From Streptomyces narbonensis (GTDB lineage Bacteria > Actinomycetota > Actinomycetes > Streptomycetales > Streptomycetaceae): a stretch of DNA of 64,000 nt. The DNA is taken from positions 124,001-188,000 of the forward strand of contig NZ_BMSF01000004.1 in the NCBI RefSeq assembly GCF_014649015.1, read 5' to 3'. Positions within the stretch are counted from its first letter, which is position 1. Every line of letters starts with the position of its first letter. The notes beneath the pieces were generated by a model that worked only from the letters and a program-made list of their open reading frames with translations, was not told where the DNA came from and did not search any database. Below, piece by piece: positions 44,944 to 53,348 of the stretch. Both the position numbers and the translations under genes were made by a program.

Positions 44944-45939
44944 TCAGCGGCGCAGCAGGCGCTTGAAGCCGAGGACGAGGACCGTGGCGCCCGCGAGGAC
45001 GAGGAAGCCCGTGGTCGCGCTGCCCTGGCCGTCCTGTCCGTCCGCTCCGGGCGTGGCGGCCGGGGCGTCCGGCGCCTTCGGCGTGCTGCCCGGTGACTCC
45101 GTGGCCGGGCGGTCGGACCCGGCCCGGTCCACCCGTACCACCTTGCTGCTCCGCCCCTCCGAGCCGAACATGAAGGCCGAGCCGTCCGGCGTGTACGTCA
45201 CCGACTCCGCCTGCCCCTGGAAGGGGGCGCCGACGCCCGTGCCCCCGTCACCGAGGCGGCCGTCCTTCCACACGTACTCCTTCGCGCTGAAGTAGCCGCG
45301 CAGGACCAGCCGTCCGCCGTCCGGGGAGAAGGCGCCGTCGGTCACCCACGGCACGTCGTCGACGCGCCGGAAGGTGTTCGTCCCCGACGTGGAGAGCTTC
45401 TCGGGGCCCGCGTACAGGCCGCCGCCGTCCTCGTTCTTGCTCGCGATGTACACCCGGCCGGTCTTCGGATGGACCATCAGGGCCTCGGCGTTGCGCGGCC
45501 CGTCGGCGTACTTCACGTCGTACTGCTCCGCCGCCACCTTCTGGTCCCTGAGCGTCTTCGGCTCGGGGAAGCGGTAGATCCAGACGTGGTCCCAGGAGCC
45601 GTCGAGGTTGTCGCCGATGTCGCCGACGTAGATGTCGCCGTCCGGGCCGACGGCGATGCCCTCCATGTCCCGGGGCGTGCCGACGCCCTGCATCGTCAGG
45701 GTCGCGACGGTCTCGCCCGTACGGGAGTCGATGCCGTAGATCAGGGGCGCGTCCTGGTCGTTGTGCGTCCAGTAGATCCCCGGGTGGGCCCGGCTCGCCG
45801 CGATGCCGCTGGACTCGGTGATCCGGGGGTCGGCGATCGTGAAGTCCCGGTCGGGCTCCTGTCCTTCGGCCAGGGCGGGACCGGCGGGGAGCAGCACCAG
45901 GGCCGCCGCCGCGCCGAGGGCGCACAGAGCAGTTCGCAT
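44944..45939 (-). CDS. Exported beta-propeller protein with C-terminal membrane anchor
   Basis: This is a 331-residue protein. It has a signal peptide (MRTALCALGAAAALVLLPAGPALAE, cleaved near ALA-E; given here as the first 25 residues in two parts: MRTALCALGAAA and ALVLLPAGPALAE). A propeller follows (SSGIAASRAHPGIYWTHNDQ; PRDMEGIAVGPDGDIYVGDIG), then a Pro/Ala spacer and a C-terminal hydrophobic helix (TGFLVLAGATVLVLGF) with a basic tail KRLLRR. There is no LPXTG sortase motif. Possibly an extracellular lactonase or esterase-like protein. Confidence 0.82.
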   Translation of the reverse strand: MRTALCALGAAAALVLLPAGPALAEGQEPDRDFTIADPRITESSGIAASRAHPGIYWTHNDQDAPLIYGIDSRTGETVATLTMQGVGTPRDMEGIAVGPDGDIYVGDIGDNLDGSWDHVWIYRFPEPKTLRDQKVAAEQYDVKYADGPRNAEALMVHPKTGRVYIASKNEDGGGLYAGPEKLSTSGTNTFRRVDDVPWVTDGAFSPDGGRLVLRGYFSAKEYVWKDGRLGDGGTGVGAPFQGQAESVTYTPDGSAFMFGSEGRSSKVVRVDRAGSDRPATESPGSTPKAPDAPAATPGADGQDGQGSATTGFLVLAGATVLVLGFKRLLRR

Positions 45940-46010
45940 GGACCCAAGCCTGCCACGACGCCGCGGAAACCTGCTTGACCTGCTCCGAAGCCCCTGCCAT
46001 GGTCGCGCCC

Positions 46011-46865
46011 ATGCCTCCTTTCACCGCCCCCGACGGCACCCTGCTCGCGTACCACGCGTCCGGTTCCGGCGCCCCGCTGATCTGTCTGCCGGGCGGCCCC
46101 GCGCAGGACTCCGTCTACCTCGACGGGCTGGGCGGGCTCGACGCCCACCGCACGCTGGTCCGCCTCGACCTGCGGGGCACGGGCGCGTCGGCGGTGCCGG
46201 AGGACCCGTCCTCGTACCGCTGCGACCGGCTCGTGGAGGACGTCGAGGCGCTGCGGACCGAGCTGGGGCTCGACACCGTCGACCTGCTGGGGCACTCGGC
46301 GGGCGCCAACCTGGCCGCGCTGTACACGGCGCGGTACCCGGAGCGGGTGGCCCGTCTCGTCCTCCTCGCCCCGGGCACGGCGGCCGTCGGGCTCGACACC
46401 ACGGGCGAGGAGCGGCTCGCGGCGGCTCGGCGGCCGTGGCGCGAGGAGGAGCCGTGGTTCGCGGAGGCGTACGCGGCTCTGGAGGAGCTCGCGGCGGGGC
46501 GCGGGTCGGCGGAGACCTTCCAGGCGGTCGCGCCCTTCTTCCACGGGACGTGGGACGACGCGGCACGCGAGCGCCATGCCGAGAGTCACCGGCAGCGGAA
46601 CGGGGAGGCCGCGGGCGTCTACGGGAGCGAGGGCGCGTTCCGCCCGGAGGCGACCCGGGCATCGCTGGCTGAGTTCGGACGACCCGTGCTGGTCGTCGCC
46701 GGCGAGGGCGACGCCAACACTCCGGTGCCGACGGCCACCGCCTACGCGGAGCTGTTCCCGGAGGCCACGCTCGCGGTCCTGGCCGAGGGCGGGCACTTCC
46801 CCTGGCACGACGACGCGGAGTGGCTCGTGAAGACGGTCGACTCCTTCCTGTCCCGGAGGGTCTGA
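46011..46865 (+). CDS. Alpha/beta hydrolase (proline iminopeptidase-like)
   Basis: This 284-residue hydrolase has LICLPGGPAQDSVYL, DLRGTGAS, nucleophile elbow LLGHSAGAN (Ser), Asp in GEGDANTPV and His in EGGHFPWHDD. This forms a complete catalytic triad. ATG 46011 follows -35 TTGACC and a CATGGT -10, so it may be leaderless. ATG 45999 is an alternative. Confidence 0.88.
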   Translation: MPPFTAPDGTLLAYHASGSGAPLICLPGGPAQDSVYLDGLGGLDAHRTLVRLDLRGTGASAVPEDPSSYRCDRLVEDVEALRTELGLDTVDLLGHSAGANLAALYTARYPERVARLVLLAPGTAAVGLDTTGEERLAAARRPWREEEPWFAEAYAALEELAAGRGSAETFQAVAPFFHGTWDDAARERHAESHRQRNGEAAGVYGSEGAFRPEATRASLAEFGRPVLVVAGEGDANTPVPTATAYAELFPEATLAVLAEGGHFPWHDDAEWLVKTVDSFLSRRV

Positions 46866-46925
46866 GGAAGATCCGTGTCGGGGATCACAGCGCCGCTCCC
46901 GCGAGCGGTCCGCGATGATGTGACC

Positions 46926-47624
46926 ATGCGTTTTCTGTTCGTCGGCGACAGCATGACCATCGGGCGCGTCGGCGACTGGACCTGGCGTCACCGGATGTGG
47001 CAGCACCTGGAGGCGACGCTCCCGGGCGGGTACGAGATCGTGGGCCCGCGCACCGGCCTCTACGACCCGACGGCACCCGACGAGCCCGACGGCGTCGAGG
47101 CCTACGCCGACCCCGCCTTCCCCGCCCCCGCCCGGCGCCATCTGGCCGGCTGGGGCGAGGGCTGGCTGCACATGGCGCCCGTCATCGGCGAGACCGTCAC
47201 GGCCACGGGGGCGGACGTCCTGCTGATCTCCCTCGGGCTGATCGACCTCGGCTTCTACACGAACAGCGACCAGACCGAGGAGAACGTCCGCGCATTCGTC
47301 GCGGCGGCCCGCGCCGCGAACCCGCACGTGCGAGCCGTGCTCCTGCCGGTCATCCCGAACGTCCGCGCCGGGTACGACGCACCCTTCGCCGCCGAGTGCG
47401 AGCGCTTCAACGAGCTCCTCGGGAAGGCGGTCGCCGACCTGGACACACCGGCCTCGCCGCTGCTCCTGGCGACGGTCCCGGAGTCGTACGACATCCACGC
47501 GGACACCTACGACGGCACGCACCCGGGCGTGACCGGCGAGCACAAACTGGCCGCCGCCTTCGCCACGGCGATGCACCAGGCGTGGGGCCTGGGCGGCCCG
47601 TACTCCCCTGCTCGATCCGACTGA
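46926..47624 (+). CDS. SGNH/GDSL hydrolase
   Basis: This 232-residue protein has block I FVGDSMTIG (Ser), block III region LLISLGLIDLGFYT and block V DGTHPGV (Asp-His). An esterase or lipase activity is expected. There is no signal peptide. It lies 60 bp after the alpha/beta hydrolase. Confidence 0.86.
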   Translation: MRFLFVGDSMTIGRVGDWTWRHRMWQHLEATLPGGYEIVGPRTGLYDPTAPDEPDGVEAYADPAFPAPARRHLAGWGEGWLHMAPVIGETVTATGADVLLISLGLIDLGFYTNSDQTEENVRAFVAAARAANPHVRAVLLPVIPNVRAGYDAPFAAECERFNELLGKAVADLDTPASPLLLATVPESYDIHADTYDGTHPGVTGEHKLAAAFATAMHQAWGLGGPYSPARSD

Positions 47625-47724
47625 TCCGGCGGATCCAACGGATCCGGGCGATCCGACTGCTCCGAGTAATCCGACCGATCAGACCGATCAGACCGACCCG
47701 ACCGACCCGACCGACCCGAGGACG
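47618..47724. repeat. Degenerate GATCCG/GACCGACCC short tandem repeats
   Basis: A chain of 5-10 bp units (GATCCGnnn, GATCAGACC, GACCGACCC) fills the space between the SGNH hydrolase stop and the acetyltransferase start. Confidence 0.85.
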
Positions 47725-47726
47725 AC

Positions 47727-48173
47727 ATGCAGGACCAGCACGAACACACCGGCGCGGCGCTGAGCGTCGGCCACCAGGACGCCGAGCTCGACGCGCGACT
47801 GTCCAGCGGCCTCGACGAGATCAACTTCCCCGCCACGGGGACCACCGCCGCCGATCAGGGCTCGCTGTCGGTGAAGGTCGTCGACGAGGCCGGCGAACTC
47901 ATCGGGGGCCTGTCCGGCTGGACGTGGGGCGGGCTGCTCGGCATCGAGATGCTCTGGGTCCGCGAGGACAGCCGCCGCGACGGCTGGGGCGCCAGGCTCC
48001 TCCTCGCCGCCGAGGAGGAGGCGCGCCGGCGCGGCTGCGACCGCGCGTCCGTGTCGTCGTTCACCTTCCAGGCGCCGGACTTCTACCGGCGCCAGGGGTA
48101 CGTCGAGACGGGCCGGACGCTGGGCATCCCCGGTGGCGCCGAGGACGTCCACTTCCACAAGTCGCTGATCTGA
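47727..48173 (+). CDS. GNAT acetyltransferase
   Basis: This 148-residue GNAT has IEMLWVREDSRRDGWGARLL (acetyl-CoA loop R-R-D-G-W-G) and RASVSSFTFQAPDFYRRQGY. ATG 47727 follows GAGGA. The substrate is unknown. Confidence 0.88.
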   Translation: MQDQHEHTGAALSVGHQDAELDARLSSGLDEINFPATGTTAADQGSLSVKVVDEAGELIGGLSGWTWGGLLGIEMLWVREDSRRDGWGARLLLAAEEEARRRGCDRASVSSFTFQAPDFYRRQGYVETGRTLGIPGGAEDVHFHKSLI

Positions 48174-48191
48174 GGCGCCCTCCGCAGGTCG

Positions 48192-48605
48192 TCAGGCCGC
48201 GCGGGTGAGGCGGTTCGCGAAGGTCGAGAGCGTGTACGCGCCGATGCCGAGGACGACCTCCAGGGCGTTCCGGCGGGTGTAGCCGGCCTTCTCGAAGTCC
48301 GCCAGGTCCGCGTCGCCGACGGCGCCGGACGCGGCGAGCACCCGAAGGGTGAACGTCCGTACGGCGTCGAGGCGTTCGGGGTGGGGGGCGGGGCCGAGGG
48401 CGGCCATCTTCGCCTCGTGCATGTCGACGCACAGATGGCACTGGTTGCGGGCCGCGACGGTGAGGATCACGGTCTCGCGGGAGTGCGGGTCGAGGGTGGT
48501 GGACTCGAAGATCTCGCTGAGCTTCAGGAAGCCGTTCAGGGTCTCCGGCGACTCCTTGAGGAGCGCGACGGCTTCGGCGGTGCGGGTGGAAAGGTCTGCG
48601 GACAA
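48192..48605 (-). CDS. Carboxymuconolactone decarboxylase/AhpD-family protein
   Basis: This 137-residue protein has the CxxC motif intact (RNQCHLCVDMHEAKM), typical of AhpD alkylhydroperoxidases. TTG 48605 has GGGAG six bases upstream. The frame is open to ATG 48683, but that would cover the promoter and operators. It is divergent from a MarR gene, suggesting control by an oxidant. Confidence 0.82.
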   Translation of the reverse strand: MSADLSTRTAEAVALLKESPETLNGFLKLSEIFESTTLDPHSRETVILTVAARNQCHLCVDMHEAKMAALGPAPHPERLDAVRTFTLRVLAASGAVGDADLADFEKAGYTRRNALEVVLGIGAYTLSTFANRLTRAA

Positions 48606-48621
48606 GGCGTCTCCCGGGAGT

Positions 48622-48651
48622 TCGATAGAATCGACAACATGGTTGACCATG
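48622..48651. promoter_or_regulatory. Two palindromes over the CMD/MarR promoters
   Basis: TCGATAGAATCGA (48622-48634) and CATGGTTGACCATG (48638-48651) are both perfect palindromes. The first contains the MarR -10 (TAGAAT); the second covers the MarR start codon. Likely MarR autorepression and CMD control. Confidence 0.65.
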
Positions 48652-49235
48652 TCGATGAAGGAAACGTAAACCAGGTTGTCCATCGGGGCAAGGGAATTCC
48701 CGACCCCGGTGCCGACCCTGCACCCGGACACGAGCCCGGCCGGGCGCCCGGCCGTGCGCCGGGCCCAGTTCCCGGCCCCGGGTTCGAACTGCCCCTGCTC
48801 CTCTTCGGCGGCTTCCGCACCCTCATCGACCGGCTCCACGCCCGCCTCGCCACCGAGGGGCACCCCGACCTCCGCCCGGCCCACGGCTTCGCCATGCAGG
48901 CCATCGGCGCGCGGGGCGCCACCGCCAGCGACATCGGGCGGCGCCTCGGCGTCTCCAAACAGGCCGCCGGCAAGACCGTCGACCGCCTGCTCGCCCTCGG
49001 CTACGCGGAGCGCGCCGACGATCCCGCCGACGCGCGCCGCAAACTCGTCCACCTCACCCCACGGGGGTACGACGCCCTCGCCCGCTCCGCCGCGATCTTC
49101 GACGAACTGCGGGCGGAGTGGGCCGCCACCCTCGGCGCGGACCGCATCCTCGACATGGAGACCGCCCTGCGGAACGTCGTCCCCGCGGAGACGGCGTTCC
49201 GTCTGGACGCCACGAGCTGGCTCGGCGGCGCCTAG
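48639..49235 (+). CDS. MarR-family regulator
   Basis: This is a 198-residue protein. A disordered Pro/Gly-rich N-terminus (~45 residues) precedes a winged helix (FAMQAIGARGATASDIGRRL, then GVSKQAAGKTVDRLLALGY; wing DPADARRKLVHLTPRG). The -10 TAGAAT ends seven bases before ATG 48639, so the transcript is probably leaderless. It diverges from the AhpD-like gene. Confidence 0.85.
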   Translation: MVDHVDEGNVNQVVHRGKGIPDPGADPAPGHEPGRAPGRAPGPVPGPGFELPLLLFGGFRTLIDRLHARLATEGHPDLRPAHGFAMQAIGARGATASDIGRRLGVSKQAAGKTVDRLLALGYAERADDPADARRKLVHLTPRGYDALARSAAIFDELRAEWAATLGADRILDMETALRNVVPAETAFRLDATSWLGGA

Positions 49236-49255
49236 GTGGTGTCGGGCGGGCGCAC

Positions 49256-50245
49256 CTACCAGGCGAAGGCCTCCGGGGACGGGCCCGGGCCGGGGAAGAC
49301 CTCGTCCAGGCCGGACAGGACCTCCTCGCTCAGCTCGACCTCAAGGGCGCGCAGCGCGCTCGTCAGCTGCTCGGGGGTGCGCGGGCCGACGATCGGGCCC
49401 GTCACCCCGGGCCGCGTGAGCAGCCACGCGAGGGCCGCCTCGCCCGGCTCCAGGCCGTGCTTGTCGAGCAGGTCCTCGTAGGCCTGGAGCTTCGCGCGGG
49501 ACGCCGGGTCGGCGAGCGTGGCGGCCGCGCGGCCCTCCGTCCGGCGCTTGCCCTGCGCCTCCTTCTTCAGCACCCCGCCGAGCAGGCCGCCGTGGAGCGG
49601 CGACCACGGGATGACCCCGAGGCCGTACTCCTGCGCGGCCGGGATCACCTCCATCTCGGCGCGCCGCTCGAAGAGGTTGTAGAGGCACTGCTCGCTGACG
49701 AGACCGACCGAGCCGCGCCGGGCGGCGGTCTCGTTGGCCTGGGCGATCTTGTAGCCGGGGAAGTTCGAGGAGCCGGCGTACAGGACCTTGCCCTGTCGGA
49801 TCAGGACGTCGACCGCCTGCCAGACCTCCTCGAAGGGGGTCGCGCGGTCGATGTGGTGGAACTGGTAGACGTCGATGTAGTCGGTGCCGAGCCGCTTGAG
49901 GCTGGCCTCGACCGCGCGGCGGATGTTGAGCGCGGAGAGCTTGTCGTGGTTGGGCCAGGCGTCGCCGTCGGCGGCCATGTTCCCGTACACCTTGGTGGCG
50001 AGGACGGTCCTGTCGCGGCGGCCGTCGCCCTTGGCGAACCAGGAGCCGATGATCGACTCCGTCCGCCCCTTGTTCTCGCCCCAGCCGTACACATTCGCGG
50101 TGTCGAAGAAGTTGAGACCCGCGTCGAGCGCGGCGTCCATGATGGCGTGACTGGTGGCTTCGTCCGTCTGCGGACCGAAGTTCATCGTGCCGAGGACAAG
50201 TCGGCTGACCTTGAGTCCGGTGCGTCCGAGCTGCGTGTACTCCAT
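49256..50245 (-). CDS. Aldo/keto reductase
   Basis: This 329-residue AKR has the catalytic tetrad: FFDTANVYG (Asp, Tyr), LATKVYGNM (Lys) and QFHHIDRATP (His). NADPH-binding elements are IPWSPLHGG and GPIVGPRTPEQL. It begins MEYTQLGRTGLKVSRL, which fixes ATG 50245. The substrate is unknown. Confidence 0.93.
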   Translation of the reverse strand: MEYTQLGRTGLKVSRLVLGTMNFGPQTDEATSHAIMDAALDAGLNFFDTANVYGWGENKGRTESIIGSWFAKGDGRRDRTVLATKVYGNMAADGDAWPNHDKLSALNIRRAVEASLKRLGTDYIDVYQFHHIDRATPFEEVWQAVDVLIRQGKVLYAGSSNFPGYKIAQANETAARRGSVGLVSEQCLYNLFERRAEMEVIPAAQEYGLGVIPWSPLHGGLLGGVLKKEAQGKRRTEGRAAATLADPASRAKLQAYEDLLDKHGLEPGEAALAWLLTRPGVTGPIVGPRTPEQLTSALRALEVELSEEVLSGLDEVFPGPGPSPEAFAW

Positions 50246-50353
50246 GGGGGTCAAGCCAACTGCTTCGAGTCCGCTCGAAGCAAGGGGATTCCCACGGGGG
50301 TCACGCAGCCGCCACACGGGGCGACGGCAGGGCGACGCGGGGGCGGCGGAGGG

Positions 50354-50443
50354 CTACTGGCCGGTCACCGCTGCCACCGCGATGATCGCGAACATCAGTA
50401 CGAGCACGCCGGCCATGATGCGGTTACGGGTCTTCGGGTCCAC
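50354..50443 (-). CDS. 29-residue small membrane protein
   Basis: The GTG start 50443 gives a peptide beginning MDPKTRNRIMAG followed by a hydrophobic VLVLMFAIIAVAAV helix and TGQ. It has the basic-then-hydrophobic design of single-span small proteins, and I believe similar sequences are common in Streptomyces. No ribosome site is obvious. It was too short to be called by length alone. Confidence 0.55.
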   Translation of the reverse strand: MDPKTRNRIMAGVLVLMFAIIAVAAVTGQ

Positions 50444-50452
50444 GCATCGAGG

Positions 50453-51073
50453 TTAACCCGCCCGCCCGGCCGCCCCACCCCCGGCTCCCGCGCTCCGCCC
50501 ACCCCCGGCCCCCTCCAGGGGCCAGGCGTCGAGCGTCTCGTACCGGGGCTGCTCGCCCGGCACCCCGCTCACCGGCAGGCGGGAGCGGACGAGCGACAGC
50601 TCGGCCGCCTGCCAGCGGCCGCCCTCGAAGGCGTGGAGCTCGTCGAGGAACGGGCGCAGGTCGGTCTCGTCCGTCCGCGCGCGGGCGAGCGTCAGGTGCG
50701 CCTGGTAGCGGCGGTGCTCCTCCATCGCGACCCCGGCCCGGCGCGCGGCGGCGTCGGCCCGCTCGGCGAGCAGCCGCAGCTCGTCCAGGTCCCCCGCGAC
50801 GCCCGTCCACAGGGCACGGCGGCCGAAGTGACCGCCGCCGTGGAGGCGGAGTGGGAAGGGCGGGGTGCGGTGGGCGGCCCGGGCCAGCCGGACCCGCAGC
50901 TCGGGCAGCAGCTCCTCGTCGACCTCGCCCATGAAGGCGAGCGTGAGGTGCCAGGCGGGCCGCGAGGTCCAGCGCAGCCGGTCGGCCCCGGGCAGCCGGT
51001 GCAGCAGGTCGGTGACGTGTCCGAGCTCGGCGAGCTGCTCCGCGGGCGGCAGGACGGCGGCGAAAAGCCTCAT
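50453..51073 (-). CDS. thpR: RNA 2',3'-cyclic phosphodiesterase (2'-5' RNA ligase family)
   Basis: This 206-residue protein has the two HxTx motifs (WHLTLAFMGEV and QAHLTLARAR) of the 2H phosphoesterases. It begins MRLFAAVLPP as is usual. The last 20 residues are Gly/Ala-rich and poorly conserved. It is divergent from a GNAT gene. Confidence 0.9.
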   Translation of the reverse strand: MRLFAAVLPPAEQLAELGHVTDLLHRLPGADRLRWTSRPAWHLTLAFMGEVDEELLPELRVRLARAAHRTPPFPLRLHGGGHFGRRALWTGVAGDLDELRLLAERADAAARRAGVAMEEHRRYQAHLTLARARTDETDLRPFLDELHAFEGGRWQAAELSLVRSRLPVSGVPGEQPRYETLDAWPLEGAGGGRSAGAGGGAAGRAG

Positions 51074-51112
51074 GGGACGAGTCTGGCAGGCCGAGGGGCT
51101 AGCCTCTGCGGG

Positions 51113-51613
51113 ATGAAGATCAGAAAGGGCGGGGTGGGCGACCTCCCCGCGATAATCTCCGTGCTCGACAGCGCCGTGGTGTGGCTCAACGGCAAGGGCA
51201 TCACCGCCCAGTGGGGCACGGAGCCGTACTCGGCCCGCCCGGCGGCCGTGCAGCAGGTCGAGGACACCGTGACCGAGGGCGATCTGTGGATCGCCGAGAT
51301 CGACGGCGTGCCGGCGGGCACGATGACGCTGACCCCGCACCCGGGCAGACACGTGCCGCCGGCGGACGAGCCCGAGGTGTACGTGCGCATGCTGGCGACC
51401 GACGTGCGGTTCCACGGGCACGGGGTGGGGGCGGCGCTCCTCGCCCACGCGGCCGAGGAGACCCGCCGGCAGGGTGTGTCGCTGCTGCGGGTGGACTGCT
51501 TCGCGGGCAGCGAGGGCCGCCTCGTCGCGTACTACGAGAGCCAGGGCTTCACCCGGACGGAGCCGTTCGCGGTGGGCGAGTGGCAGGGCCAGGTGCTGGA
51601 GCGGCGGGTCTGA
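51113..51613 (+). CDS. GNAT acetyltransferase
   Basis: This 166-residue GNAT has VRMLATDVRFHGHGVGAALLAHA (acetyl-CoA loop) and YYESQGFTRTEPF. A -10 TAGCCT (51100-51105) ends seven bases before ATG 51113, so the mRNA is probably leaderless. The substrate is unknown. Confidence 0.88.
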   Translation: MKIRKGGVGDLPAIISVLDSAVVWLNGKGITAQWGTEPYSARPAAVQQVEDTVTEGDLWIAEIDGVPAGTMTLTPHPGRHVPPADEPEVYVRMLATDVRFHGHGVGAALLAHAAEETRRQGVSLLRVDCFAGSEGRLVAYYESQGFTRTEPFAVGEWQGQVLERRV

Positions 51614-51647
51614 CGGGCCTTCCCGAGGACCCGCCGCTCACACGCGG

Positions 51648-53078
51648 TCAGCTGGTGAAGTACCCGGCGTCCAGCGCGATCCAGCCGGTGAACCCGCGCT
51701 CGTCGTAGAGGCGCAGATGTCCCTCGGTGTTGACCTCGCAGCGGACGGCGAGAGGCCCGGTGATCGTGCCGGCGCCGGTCGCCGTGCCCACCATGCCCTG
51801 GATGCGGGTGGGGCGGAGGTGCGCCGGGAGCGTGAGGATCGTCGTGTTGCTGGCCCACGGCTTCCCGTCGACGCGCTCCACTCGGAGGCGGAGGTCGACG
51901 CGGTCGCCCGACTGGCGGTACTCCGGGACGTAGCTGGTGCTGGAGAGCTTGATGGCGGGGTCGAGATCCAGGGGCGTCCACGGGACGGTGGTGCCGCTGA
52001 TGCCGTAAAGAGCCATGTGTCGCTTGTTCTCCCGGGTGGTGGCGAAGCCGAACACGAGCTGCGGCCCCGTGGGCGTCCGGCGGACGGTGAGAGCTTCGGT
52101 CTCGCGGTGGACCAGGTCGGGAGCGGTGGTGTTGCGGATCCGCTCGACGTCCTTGCCGGTGCGGACGTCGTAGACGGTCCACCAGGACTCGGCGTTGGCC
52201 TTGCCCTCGTTCTGGTAGACGAGGTCCCCGTACAGGCACCAGGACTGGGTGGCGAACTTCGCCGGGAAGCTGTGCTTCGCGGTGAAGGCGCCGCTCTTGA
52301 AGGCGTCGAGGTCGTAGACGCGGTACCCCGCGATGCCGGACGACACATGACGTACCGCGATACGTCCGTGGTCGATGTCCAGGGACGGGGTGACCGCGGT
52401 GGCTCCGGGGACGGGGTCGAAGACCTGGACGAGGGGGCTGCCGGCGTCGACGATGGCGCCAGGCGTGAACGCGAGCCGGCCGATGTGCCTGCCGTGGGCG
52501 TTCTCGGTGGTGGTGGAGTCGTTGTCGTCGGGGACGCGGACCGCGTCGGTCTCCAGCCAGAGCCAGGGGATGCCGTCGACGTGCTCGACGCCGAGTCCGG
52601 CGCCGTGGCCGAAGCCCCTCAGGTACATGACGGCGAGAACGGTGCCGTCGGGCCCCACCTGGTTGACGCACAGGTCTCCCCGGCGTGCCCGCTCCTCGTC
52701 GGGCAATGGCAGGGGCTTGGTCCCGTCGGGCAGGGGATCGGTCTCGTCGGCGAGCAGGCGTCCGTTGCTGATGCACTGCACGGCGTAGGCCAGACCGGTC
52801 ACCGGGTCGAAGGCGACCTGCTGGTGCACCCTGCTCTGGTCGAGGAGGATCTCCCTGCCGAACAGATCGGCGGCCTCGGCCTTCAGGTCGAACCTGTGCC
52901 CGGCGGGCAGGGTCACGGCCGCGGGCCAGAGCGCGGGCCCTGCCTGCGGGACGACCGTCTGCGGGACGACCGTCTGGGGAACGGCCGTCTGCGGGGCGGC
53001 CGCGTGGGCGGCGCCGACGGGGGCGAGGACCGGGGCGGCGGCCGCCGCGGTCAGGAGGCTACGGCGGCTCAGCGACAT
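51648..53078 (-). CDS. Tat-exported TagC/P68-RBP-like beta-propeller protein
   Basis: This 476-residue protein starts MSLSRRSLLTAAAAAP, a twin-arginine signal. A PQTVVPQ repeat follows (from a 15-bp DNA repeat near 52945-53005). The large domain (DQSRVHQQVAFDPVTGLAY; GTVLAVMYLRGFGHG) matches proteins named teichoic acid biosynthesis protein C or phage receptor-binding propellers. No catalytic residues are recognisable. It probably binds cell-surface or extracellular polymer. The start is ATG 53078. Confidence 0.83.
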   Translation of the reverse strand: MSLSRRSLLTAAAAAPVLAPVGAAHAAAPQTAVPQTVVPQTVVPQAGPALWPAAVTLPAGHRFDLKAEAADLFGREILLDQSRVHQQVAFDPVTGLAYAVQCISNGRLLADETDPLPDGTKPLPLPDEERARRGDLCVNQVGPDGTVLAVMYLRGFGHGAGLGVEHVDGIPWLWLETDAVRVPDDNDSTTTENAHGRHIGRLAFTPGAIVDAGSPLVQVFDPVPGATAVTPSLDIDHGRIAVRHVSSGIAGYRVYDLDAFKSGAFTAKHSFPAKFATQSWCLYGDLVYQNEGKANAESWWTVYDVRTGKDVERIRNTTAPDLVHRETEALTVRRTPTGPQLVFGFATTRENKRHMALYGISGTTVPWTPLDLDPAIKLSSTSYVPEYRQSGDRVDLRLRVERVDGKPWASNTTILTLPAHLRPTRIQGMVGTATGAGTITGPLAVRCEVNTEGHLRLYDERGFTGWIALDAGYFTS

Positions 53079-53348
53079 GACGCGGCCCCGTTTCCTCGCG
53101 GAGACGGTCTGTGGGCGGAACGTATGGACATGGGCGTGCAAGCCCCCCTTTCAAGATCAAACACCTGCACGGTGCCGTGATCTTCGCACACGGGTGCGAG
53201 TGATCAAGGGGGTATTCGGAGGCGTGAGGGCGGGGCCGGGGCGGAGGCGGAGCCTCCGTTCCCCGGCCGGGAGGACGGCGGCGAAGCCTCCGATCCCCGC
53301 CCCGGAAAGGCGGCGCTTCCGGCCCCGCCCCCGGCCCCGCCCCGACCG
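53079..53348. other. Intergenic region with GC-rich hairpins
   Basis: The left part is the promoter region of the TagC-like gene. The right part (53225-53345) contains CGGAGGC-GGA-GCCTCCG (53242-53258) and further GC-rich inverted repeats, probably ending the MFS transcript. No gene is seen. Confidence 0.5.
53242..53258. terminator. Terminator-like hairpin after the MFS gene
   Basis: CGGAGGC, loop GGA, GCCTCCG. It lies about 90 bp after the MFS stop. Confidence 0.5.

Noticed and set aside
44944..45939. Sortase-anchored surface protein
   Set aside because: A C-terminal helix and basic tail exist but there is no LPXTG-like motif.
48606..48683. Longer start (ATG 48683) for the AhpD-like gene
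   Set aside because: It would place the MarR promoter and both palindromes inside the coding region; TTG 48605 has a good ribosome site.
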